From Brachionus manjavacas (Eukaryota > Rotifera > Eurotatoria > Ploima > Brachionidae): 64,000 bases of DNA. The first letter of the stretch is position 1. The number at the start of each line of letters is the position of its first letter. The DNA is taken from contig JAHQIY010000007.1 of assembly GCA_019054805.1 (NCBI GenBank), positions 2,485,501-2,549,500 of the forward strand, in the 5' to 3' direction. Made by a program: the position numbers and the translations under genes. The notes below the pieces were generated by a model. That model had not been told where the DNA came from and did no database searches. It saw nothing but the letters and a program-made list of their open reading frames with translations. Below, one piece after another: positions 1 to 10,515 of the stretch.

Positions 1-89
1 TAAATTACAAATGAGACCAGTTTATTTTAATTTACATTATTATAAATTTAATTTAAATAAAAACTAAAAAAAACTTAATTTAATTAAAT

Positions 90-588
90 TTAATTTATCC
101 GCTTTTTTTTAGATTCTTCTTGAATTGTTTTTAGTGCATCTTTAATTTTTTTGAAGCCGTCAGATGAACGTTCATATTCAATCATTTTCTTCTGAGCTTA
201 ACACAAAAAAATCTGATTTAACAATAATTAATCAAAATAGTACCTGTATCCGAAGCCTTGACCATGTAGTAAGCAGTTACTTGAGCTGCTCTCTTTATTG
301 CCTTAGATTCAGCTAACTGAGATAAAATTTCAATTTCAATTAATTTCGATATTTTCATTAAAAAATACTTTATCAATAACTTGTTCATTGTGGGCAATAT
401 TTCCGAATATTCTATGAAAAATATTATTAAATAAAATTAAGATTTATTTTTAAAAATTCAAATTTATTTATGACTAAATTTTTATCATGAAATATTTTCT
501 TGGAATGCTTTCGAATTATGATTTTTAAAAAAAATTAATGGGTTAATTTTGGATTAGAATTTTACCTGTGTAGAAATCGTCCGAACAT
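90..588 (-). CDS. NCBP2-AS2-like small protein (copy A), 4 exons
   Basis: Exons on the minus strand are 566-588, 369-411, 244-316 and 90-196; all junctions are GT-AG and the joined frame is 81 aa. It starts MFGRFLHRIFGNIAHNEQV, and the core LAESKAIKRAAQVTAYYMV resembles the vertebrate NCBP2-AS2 core (SESRPIRRAAQLTAFALL, from memory). That family consists of roughly 100-aa, basic, probably mitochondrial proteins of poorly understood role. The C-terminus is lysine-rich and helical in character. It faces copy B head to head, about 240 bp between start codons, so the two may share a bidirectional promoter. The 73-nt third exon and the intron phases are the same in both copies, which shows common ancestry. 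Gene structure is well supported; the family name rests on one conserved block. Confidence 0.7.
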
Positions 589-831
589 TTGTAGCGAAAA
601 TATTAGCAAAAAACAAAAATTGTTTCAATTAATTAATTTAACTTTTTTTAGCATACAAATATAATTATTTATAAAAATTTAAAAGTGAAATATTTCAAAA
701 TATCTTAAAATTGCATAACTAGGTTGAAAGAATATCTTGCTTTCTAAAATTATTCAAAAATTTAAATACATCAAAATTAAATAAAAAATTATTTTATTTT
801 TCTTAATACGCTAATCATTCTAATCGGCCTT

Positions 832-1312
832 ATGACTTGGAATCGAATCCGAAGGTATTTTGAAAATTATCAATTAAAACAATATCTAATATCTAATAAA
901 ATTGTTAAGTTATTTGATCGGTTTTAGCAAAAGTGACCGTATTGTAAATAAGGTAATACAATTACTTTTGGATAAATTGAGCTATTTTAAATGATTTGTG
1001 GTCTAGATTGCCGACTCCAAGCCGATAAGAGAAGCTGCACGAATAGCAGCTTATTCTTTAATTCGGATTTCAGATACAAGTAATTAAAATTTTCAAATTC
1101 AAACATTTTTTTCAATGATTATTTTTAAAGTAAAACAGAAAAAATTGGAATATGAAAGTCAAGGTGGCCACGAAAAAATGAAACAAGTTACCAAAGATGA
1201 TTTAAAAAAGGGTTTTGAAATAGCAAAAGAAATGGTTACTTATGATATTCCAGAAACTATAAAGAAAATAATCAGAGATTTAAATCCGAAAAATCGACCA
1301 CGACGTGATTAA
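832..1312 (+). CDS. NCBP2-AS2-like small protein (copy B), 4 exons
   Basis: Exons are 832-854, 928-952, 1007-1079 and 1131-1312; the joined frame is 100 aa, beginning MTWNRIRSKSDRIVNK and ending NRPRRD. The core IADSKPIREAARIAAYSLI is the same element as in copy A and in NCBP2-AS2. First-exon length (23 nt), third-exon length (73 nt) and phases match copy A. The last exon is longer than in copy A and adds a charged tail. An AATAAA lies about 40 bp after the stop (1353-1358). Protein identity between the copies is limited outside the core, so the duplication is not recent. Product function is unknown beyond the family. Confidence 0.7.
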
Positions 1313-1720
1313 AAATATTCAAGTATTTTATTTGAAAATTAATTTTTGTTAAAATAAAAATATAAAAGAAAAATCAGAAAATTAGATTTAAAATGCATAT
1401 GCGTTACTTTTCTAATATTCTTAAAAAACAATTTAATTTGTGGATAAAATTTTTAAAATAAATTTTATCTTTGAAAAATTTCAAATCTAAATATTAATAG
1501 TAATATAGAAGAAGATGAATTAAATTTAACTCATCTATGATTAAAAAACTTTAAAATTCAACAATGTGATATAATCAAATTATTTTATAGAATGTTTGAG
1601 AAATTTGGCTTAAAGTTTATTTTAATTCTCATATTATTTTTCTTATTATTTTTCTAAATATTCAAAGTCATATTGACAATTAAAAAAATAAAATAAATTT
1701 TAGATCACATATTATAATAG

Positions 1721-2045
1721 AGGGTAAAATACCGGAATAATTCAGTGAGGCAGACAAATCCCCACTTTTTAAGAAAGGCAGTAAAATATAGGCGTCAAGC
1801 TACAGGCTAGTCTCACTGAGTTGGACAGAACGAGACAATATAACAGCTTTCTTAAATAACAATAACCTGATACCAAGATGCTCCATGAGTTCGAACAATA
1901 TAAAGCATGCATGAAAAATTTAGTGGAATGTCAGCACAAAGTTTCAGAAGGAAAAGGAACCAACAAGTCAATTGACGTTCTTTAAAAAGACTTTGATTTT
2001 AGTTTAAGTTGGTCTTTTGACAAAGTTTCTCATATTTAAATATTA
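1721..2045 (+). mobile_element. LINE reverse-transcriptase fragment (decayed)
   Basis: In shifting frames one can read PLFKKGSK, SSYRLVSL and, further on, WSFDKVSH. These are typical of the 'PIFKKGSK..NYRPISL' and '.AFDKVSH' blocks of jockey/CR1-type LINE reverse transcriptases. Stops and frameshifts interrupt every frame, and no endonuclease domain is visible. It abuts the dispersed repeat that begins near 2054. Confidence 0.6.
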
Positions 2046-2053
2046 ATTAAATT

Positions 2054-2425
2054 GAAATTACTATAAAAAAGTTATTATTTGAAAAAATTCATAGTTAACA
2101 ATTTTTTTAATCCCAAAAAAACAATATTTTTATTTTTTTCAACTTGATTCTAACTTTTTGGGACATACTGTACAAACAACATTACTTGTAAGAAAAACTT
2201 GAAAGAATGAATTTCAATGAATTTGAATGTTTTTTTCTTTTCTTAATTTTTTAATTAAAATTTATTTTTAAGTTGTAAAAATATTAATATATATCATGTA
2301 ATCTAAAAAAATGGACTAAGGCAATTATAAAAGCACTATATTCAAATATTAAAGTTAATTATCGTAGGGATATGCATGAAAATTTTACTTTTTTTCACAC
2401 ATTTGGGCTTTAAATATTAAGATAT
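2054..2425. repeat. Dispersed repeat, copy 1 (partner 45733-46105)
   Basis: About 370 bp align closely with 45733-46105, including the right terminal inverted repeat of a Tc1/mariner-type element (GATTCTAACTTTTTGGGAC here) and about 255 bp of DNA beyond it. The left half of the element is missing in this copy. Shared flanking DNA means a segment was copied, not only the transposon. Confidence 0.75.
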
Positions 2426-3449
2426 AACGATTGAAATAAAACAAAAATACATTTTTTTAGAATCATAATTATTAAATAAATAAATTAAAATAATAAATTT
2501 ATGATATGCCTGACTATGCGTTTGGGCAAGCTTTTGCCTCCTTCAGGATTATCTAAAATCAATTTAATTTCTTTTTTTTTCAAATTTAATGCTTTACATT
2601 TTTCAGAAAAAATTGAGATAATTTAATACCAAAGTTATTTCAAAAAAGAAGCAAAATTATATTTTAACAAATTTTAATATTTTTTTTTAACTTGACAAAA
2701 AAACAATATTTTAAATTATGTTACAGAAAAAAAAATTATTTTATATAATAAACGATAGTGTTTTAATAAATTCGGAATTTTTTGATTAATTAAATTATAT
2801 TAATTAATTTAATTATAGGAATTTCTTAAAACAAAATTGTTAAAAACGTTGTTTATCCTAAATTATAAAATTTAATAAGTTATTTTCGAAATTCACGAAA
2901 TTTATCGTAAATTACATTTTTTAACGCATAATAACGTTAATTTATGTAAAAAATTTATTCAGATCCTCGTAGCAAATCAGTGCTGTATGAGTAAATTTAT
3001 AAAGGTGAAATTAAGTTGGCGATAAAAAAGAATTGGCCTTTAAAGATCACTTTATAAATCTATTCAAAATTATATGATTTATTAGGCAGATTTTAAGGAA
3101 AAAAATTTACTCAAAAACTTTTCTTTTTATTATAAATTAATCGTCTGCAAGACAGGCGTATTCCTTGAAATAAATAAAATAAGATTACATATTTAGATAC
3201 CTATCAGTGGTCTGAATAATATAAATATTCCTTTAAAAAAATTAAAATAAATTCTGATTTACAAAAGTATTTATTATTGTTTTGAATTTTGCTAAAAATA
3301 AAATTAATAACTTTGCAATTAAAAAAATTAAACATTGATATCCCAATTTTTTGTAATTTAAAAAAATTACTTCCTTAACATCTATCTACAAGTAACAATT
3401 TGAATTAAAATTTCAGTACAATTACTAGCTAAAAAATGATTACAAAAAT
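2426..3449. other. AT-rich spacer with one LINE-tail-like motif
   Basis: No gene is seen. A short stem-loop-like stretch near 2520-2550 (GGGCAAGCTTTTGCCTCC followed by TTCAGGATTAT) resembles the tail motif found at other LINE 3' ends in the window. Confidence 0.4.
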
Positions 3450-5094
3450 TTAAAAATCACTATCATAATTGTCTTTTTCTTCGTCAGATTCGCTTGCATC
3501 ACTGTTGTATTCCATCTCTTCATCATCGTCTTCATCTTCATCCTCGTCTAATTCCTCTTCACTGTCATAATAATTTCCGTCAAAAGTTAAATAATTTACC
3601 AGTTCATTGGTGCCTGTGATACGACAAAAATCCTTCTGGTCCAACTCATGTATTAAATCTATATTACCATACAATAGGACAATTTTTAAGGCAGTCATTT
3701 TTTCAAAAATTTTTGGACTAAGTCTCCTAATTTCGTTCAGTCTAAAATCAATTTTCACTAATGATTTTAGTTGGTCCGAAAACAGGCTCTCATCCAATTC
3801 TACCAATTTGTTCATATTCAAGTGAAGCTCTTTTAAATTGTACAAAGTTTTAAGTGCATTTTGCTCAACTAAATCAATCTCATTCGAATTTAGGTACAAT
3901 TTTTCTAAGCTATTTAACCCCTTGAACATGCCGTTGGCAACCAGCTGGAAGTTGTTACATGACATTTCAAGCTCTAAAAGATTCGATAAACGCTCAAAAA
4001 TGTTTGCAGAAATACTTGACAATCTATTGCCCGAAAGATTCAAGATTTTTAAGTTCTTGAGACCGGCAAAACAATCAGGCTCTAGGTGCGATATTCGGTT
4101 GTTTGATACATCTAATTGTTCTAAATTCACTAAACTCTTGAACCAATGTGAGCCCATTTGTTCCAATTTGTTAAACGATAAATTCAGATTTTTCAGCAAT
4201 GTCAAGTTTAAGAAAGAGTCCAAGGACACATTTTTGATTTTGTTATGGTTTAAATCTAGACTTGCCAGACTCGACCACTTTTCATCTGTTTTTTTCAGCT
4301 GATCAATTGACTCCAATTCAAATCGTTCAAAATTCACTTCTTCAATGCTGAATATTTCGTTTTCTTTAATTTCGATGATGTGTTTGTTACTGTCTTTGAG
4401 ATTCTCCGAGATAAGCCTGGAAATGGAGTACAATTTTAAAAAATTTGTGTCCAATTTTTTTCCATTTTTGCTCAAAATGAACCGCTTCTGAATTAAAAAA
4501 GTTATAACAAAAAAAAAAAAAAATTAAATAGTTTATTTTTTGCTACCAGTTTTCCAGAATTATTGTTGAAATTTCCTATTTTACTTTAAAATAGGTAAAA
4601 ATTTAGAAATCAATTAAGACTTTTGTCTATTTATTATATTACTTGAAAAGAAGTGACAAGTCCTCGCTCAAAATATGCTCTATGACAACAAGTCTACCGA
4701 AATCGTTGTTGTTGAATTTTAAATTTCTATTTGGCTGAAAAAAAATCCACTTATTGTTGAACAATAATTTTCTTGTTTGCGTAGTGTGATAGTCTATATT
4801 TTTTGAGTCGACTTTTTCCACTAATTGTATGCATTTTGATTGCTGAGATAATTTGACCATCAAATTAGATATGTAATCTAGCATCACTTGCCTTGTTTGA
4901 TTAATTACTTTTACATCATCTGTTTGACTTGGTATTTTGAGTGATATCAGTTTTTCTGCACAAATGTCTAGCTGTAGCATTATATCATCAAAATACTGTT
5001 GCAGATAAACTTGAGGTAATGCTGCAACCATATTTAATTTGACAATTCTATCTTTTAATTGTTGATCATCTTGAAAATAATCTTCGGAAATCAT
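3450..5094 (-). CDS. Leucine-rich-repeat protein with acidic tail, 2 exons
   Basis: Proposed exons are 4643-5094 and 3450-4470, giving 490 aa. The large exon encodes about nine typical LRRs of roughly 24 residues (for example LKILNLSGNRLSSIS and LEKLYLNSNEIDLV), then a very acidic tail rich in D, E and S. LRRs of this type are protein-binding scaffolds; I see no signal peptide or membrane segment, so an intracellular role is likely. The first exon (start ATG at 5092-5094, residues MISEDYFQDD) is an unrecognised helical domain. Joining the two at donor AA|GTAATA and acceptor GAG|C keeps the frame. If that junction is wrong there are two genes: an unknown of about 151 aa (4639-5094) and an LRR gene whose 5' end is unresolved. 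LRR identity is firm; the join is tentative. Confidence 0.65.
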
Positions 5095-5121
5095 TTTTGG
5101 AATTGAAAGAATTTGTTTCAC

Positions 5122-8100
5122 ATTGATTTTTATAGTAAATGGTTAAATTGATAAACCTTTAAATCCATTTTAATTTCTTTGTTTATTAAAAATTAAATGA
5201 CTTGTTTTTTGTCTTAAATATTCCAAAAAAAACATTAGGGGTTGTCTAAACAAGAGGAAAAATGAAAAAAATTAGTTTCTTTTTTTTAAATTATTTTTTT
5301 CACTGCCAAAAATTTTACTTTAAATTTAATAAATAACATTTTTAAAATAGCTATTTTTAATTTTTAAGTTAAAAAAATATTAAAGAATTTGTTGCTTATA
5401 ATTTTTAAATAAAATAAAGAAATTAATAATTTTTTTATTTATTTTTCGGTTGAAATATTTATGCTTAAGATTTATTCACCTACAGAGAAATTTTACAAGA
5501 TTTGCAAAAATTCAGTCTAACAAAACTCTAAATTTAAAATTGCCATAAAAGAGAAAAAAATTATTATTATTATTATTATAATAATAATAATAAGAATAAG
5601 ATACAGCAAGCAAGTTTGCGGAGATGACCTACTAGGAGGACATCTATGGTAGCCGAAATTACGCAGAAAAGATGGAAAATAACAGACAAATACATTATAT
5701 ATATTTTTTTTTTTTTTAGTTCAGTAAGAGAACTTAAAGCACTTATAATATTTTATTTATTTGAAGGAAACCCTCAGGCTACTCAGAATGGAACAAAGTC
5801 CTTCTTTTTAGCCAAATGAATATTAAAAAGGATCAAAAATTGTTTAAATGTGTTTCGAGTAAAAATCAATAAAAAACATAAAAAAAGGGAAGATAGATTT
5901 TAATTATATAAAAAATTCATTTTAATTTGTAATCAAGAAGACTTTAAGACATTAAATTATTAGGTCTTTTGATCAATTTAAATTTACATTGCAAATTTAT
6001 CATCGCTATATTTAAAACAAACATTTTTTTTTCAAAACCCTACATATATTTTTAAGATAGCACCAATTAGAAAGAAGTAATTAGTCTTAACAGTAGTTTA
6101 TTTGCTATCAAATTTCGTGATTTAAAAATTTACAGGTTCAGAAATTATATTTTGAGCGCTAGATTCAATTAATTATACTGGATAAAATATTCACTAGAGA
6201 ATATATATAATGTAGAATTAACATTTTTCTAGTGAATTAAAAATTTAAAAATTACATCAATTAATTAAAATGTCATCCTTTTTTCAAATAATAATTAAAG
6301 ATGCTTTAATGATGATGACATCTTTTAAAATTAAAAAAAAACAGGCACATGTCTCCCACAACGATAATTTACAATTAGTGCAATTTAGTGGACGCTGAAA
6401 TTTTAAAAATTTCCTGACTCCCATTTTTTTTGCAAAGCAAAAATATTTTTAAAAGTTTTAATATATCATTTAGTTTGAATTTTTCTCTATTTTTTGAAAA
6501 TTAAATTGATTTTTTTCAAAAATGTTTATTTTTTCTGAAAATTGAATATTTTTACATTTTTTAAAAACCTGACCCCCATTTTCCTTGAAGATAATTTAAC
6601 CAGCTTTCTAAAAATGTATTTTTGAAATAATTGGATTAAAATAAAAGACCTTGGTTATTATTGAAATCGAATTCAAAAATTTTTAATACGACATACCAAT
6701 TGATTAAGAATTTTCTAAAATTTTTAACTGTTATTTTATTTTCTTAATTTTAATATTTTTTTTTAGCGAAAATACTATAATTTGACTTTTAGAACTTCAT
6801 TCGAAAAATAATCATTTATTTGTATTCATATAAATTCTTGTATTTAAAATCTTTCAGACAAAGAAATTTTTCAAAATTAACCTAGTTTACATATTTTTAG
6901 CTTGTCCAAGGTTTTATCTCCAGAACAACCATTTTTATAGAGAAAATTGTTTATTATGTATTCATGAATTATTTATTCAACTTTTTTAGATTTAAATTTG
7001 TAAATTGTTTTTAGTAAATTTAACTTCAAATTTCTAAATCATTGTTATTCTTGAATAAAATTAATGTATTCAATTGAGTTAGAGTTATTTTTTATAAAAT
7101 TTTTCAGTACACACTGTATTAGCTCTTATCAACTTTTCTAAGTTTAGTATTAAAATCGAATCATGAGTGTTTCAAACATCTTTTGTAATTAAAACACTTC
7201 TTTTTAGTTATTTTAATATTTAATTTAATTCAATTTCTTAAAGAGTTAACTCTTAACACTAGTTTGAGTTAAGAAACTAATTTGAATAGATCTTCGCAAA
7301 TCAAATTATACATTAAAAATGAATATGAAATAACAAAAGATTTCATCTACTGAGAGATACCAAGTAATCAACTATAAATCTTTCAGCTTAAGTTAAAAGA
7401 AGCTTGCTTTTTTTGTTCAAATGTAAAACTAAACCAGAATATTAAATTTCTTCTTTTTTTAATTGATCAAAAATCTACCAAAAATATTTTAAAAGTTTAT
7501 TTAAATTCATTTTTGTTTAATTCTATTTTGCTTAATACTCAAAGGTCCTTTTTTTATTCTTAGATTATCATATTAAGGACCAAAAACCCTATAAAATAGA
7601 CTACATAGATTATTCAAAATATGTTAAAAACATCGCAGATTACAAAAATAAAAGTCTTCTATCAATTTCAAAATAATTATGTCTTTAAACCTGGGGTTAT
7701 CAAGTTCGTTTCAATCGATCAGTTCAATTCATGAAAACTTGATAAAATTTTTACTAAAAGAGATAATTATAGACTGAAAGGACCGATGGTGCAAATTTTG
7801 CCACTTTTTCAAAATTTAAATTTAATTTCTCAGCTAACGATCAATCATATTTACATGTTTTGATATTTATTTTAAAGCTCTGAAAATGGTCTTTTAAATT
7901 TAGTGTTTATATGGAACCAATGCAACGTTTAAGCAAAGTTTATGACAAAAATGGCTGGTCCTTAGAGTGTTAAGCAACTTTGCTTAATCCAAAAAAATAT
8001 ATATCTGCAAAAATTCTGCATTGTAATTGCACAACTGATTAAAATACTATTTAATGGCATACAAAATGCAAAAAATTGCAGAGGTTATAAATAATGGTAA

Positions 8101-9890
8101 AAATAATATTAACGCTTGTATGCTTATCGTCAAGAAATTGTGAAAAAAAAGTGTAATTTTCAAAAGTAATTAATTAATTTAAATAAATTGTCTATCTATC
8201 TCAATTGAGTCAATTAAAACAGATGCTTTGAGAACAAAATTAATATTTTCTTTCTACCTTCCAAATATTTTATTTTTATTTTAAAAATAATTTGGGCCGA
8301 GGCCCCAGGCAGTTCAGAACGGCGTAAACCTTCTTTTCAGCCTGCATTCTTTAGATCATAATTTAGAATATAACTTACAATTGACTATAGAAAATATAAA
8401 ATTGTGAATAAAAAAGTATTTATAGAAGTATAAAAAAAAAAAAGTAAGTAATTTAGAAACTATTCAAGAACGATTTTAAAAAGCATGCCTATTCCAAAAG
8501 TTACTCTTTAAAGTTCTCCTATCAAATAATTGTCCATATTCTATCAACTATTGATTTGAAGCTTAATTACTCCATTCTCTCGTAACCTCAATTTTTTTTG
8601 TATTTTAAATAACTTATTTTATTTTTTTTTTTTGAATGTTGAAAAAAAAGAATTTAAAAAAAACAACAAAAAAATAATTCTATTAATTAATAGTTCATAC
8701 TCTATAAATTTTGACTAAACATGAATCTCAAAGTGAAAACCATTCATTAAATATAATGCTAGCTAAGAACTAACCAGTTCTTTAAGTCACTATCAATAAT
8801 TTTTAAATTATAGATTTGATGGAAAACAAATCTATAAAATTTATTAAATATATTGAGCAAAGAGCAAAAACATCAAAAAAGATTGAGAAAACGCTTTGGG
8901 TCTTTGAGTGTTAAATTTATTAAAAAAAAAAAGGCGGCCTTATCTAATTAATAAAATAATATTCAGCTAAATCATAGCATAAAAATTTAAATTATCAGTC
9001 TACTGCTAGATCATTTCATTAATAATGAAAAGTATATTTTTCGGATTTAGTTTTTTGTTTATTTTAAATTTACTAGACAAAAAAATCTACATTTATTCAG
9101 GATTAAATTCTTTAAATCAATATAAAAAATATTTAAAAATAAAGAATATTCTAATTGACTTTAAAGCTTTGATGACAGAAGAATGTTTCAATTAAATAAT
9201 TTAATGATAATTCATTAGAGATAATTAAAATATTGAATTAAAGTAAATATATATATTTATTTCAAATAGATAGAAAAAGCATTTAAAGTTCTAATCATGT
9301 CTGATTTTAATGTTTCTCGTTTTTTTTCTCTCTATCTGACACTTAAAAATTTATCAATTAAAACTAGTAAGGTAATAGACCCCATTTTTGTGCAAAAGTA
9401 ATTTCTTTTTTGAGCCGTAATATTTCAAGAATATTTAAAAAATGTTGCATATTTTTCTAAAATTGTCACTCTCAAAATAAATAAGACAAAAGCAAATTTT
9501 AAAATTATTTATTAAGTTAAAATTTCAACATAAAATTAGACACAAGATGATTTTAGAATCGAATTTTTTTTACTTTTTTTGTTTGTTAGTCAAAATTAAA
9601 TCATACAGTCTAGATAAGTATTTTTTTTTCTATAATCCTTGATATTTTGCTTTTTTATTTTAAAGTAACTAGAACAAAAAAAAATTTACATTTACTTAAA
9701 TTAATAAAATTCGAAACAAAGAAATTAAAAAGAAAAACCAAAAATTAAGAAAAACAATTTTAATTAGAATTGAGCTCGGTCAGAAACGTGCGGTAACACT
9801 CGCCAAAAATCTTTTGACACATAAATGCAAGACACAACCACCATATTAACCTTTTTTTTTTTAAAAACAAAAAAAAACAGCTTCTGAATA
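5122..9890. other. AT-rich intergenic region
   Basis: No gene recognised. Contents noted: a perfect (TTA)n/(TAA)n palindrome at 5561-5593, and two LINE-tail-like stretches near 5755-5815 and 8290-8345 that share a '..TTCAGAACGG../..CTCAGAATGG..' core and end CTTCTTTT(C/T)AGCC. The rest is AT-rich sequence with many homopolymer runs and no long open frames. Confidence 0.4.
5561..5593. repeat. ATT/AAT palindrome
   Basis: A run of TTA triplets is followed immediately by its reverse complement (TAA triplets), giving a perfect inverted repeat of about 16 bp per arm. It is most simply a microsatellite; no function is implied. Confidence 0.8.
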
Positions 9891-9897
9891 CAATAAA

Positions 9898-10470
9898 ACA
9901 AATTGGTCTTGGGGAATATGAAATCAAGCGTGCACATATTAGATGATCAGTCACTTCTTGCGGAATACAAGATCATTTTTTCATCACCAAATCTATGATT
10001 ATATAACTTAATCTAACAAGTCTGATCACAAAAAATAAATTATTTGATACAAATTTTTCATGTGCCTAAGCCCGTTGAGTCTATTAGTACCAAGCTAAGA
10101 AGCATTCAAATTGCATCAGATTAATCTAATGTGCTTTTGGGTACCAGGAAGAAGCCTCTCAAGAATCTAAAACAAAGGTCAAAACTGTCTTTAGAATGTG
10201 TACATTTGCAACGCCCTAAAATGATGATGAATTACAGCAAGTTGTTTCCTTAGATGTTTTTTTTTAATGTGGATCACAAATTTTATTTCTTTTTACTTTT
10301 TTGTTTTCTAATCAGTGTAATAGAAAGATCATTTATGATAGATAAAACAAGAATGACATATCATAGATTTGGTGACGAGTAGTGATCATGGATTGCACAC
10401 AAAGTTGACTGATCACTCAATATGTGGCCACTGGATCACGTATTGTGCACAAGACGCGCAAAACAAATTT
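9898..10470. repeat. Long imperfect inverted repeat in the receptor 3' flank
   Basis: The reverse complement of 9898-9999 aligns with 10360-10470. Both arms share ATCATAGATTTGGTGA, then GACTGATCA and AATATGTG at the same spacing. Arms are about 100 bp and the loop about 360 bp. It lies 46 bp beyond the stop of the receptor kinase, probably in its 3' UTR, so the transcript could form a long hairpin. It could equally be an old foldback transposon. Confidence 0.65.
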
Positions 10471-10515
10471 TACTAAAAATAAACGGTAAGTGTGCGTGCT
10501 GGCGGGCGCACACTA

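Noticed and set aside
9760..9954. 64-codon minus-strand frame upstream of the inverted repeat.
   Set aside because: Composition dominated by translated homopolymers (FFLFLKKK) and no supporting context.
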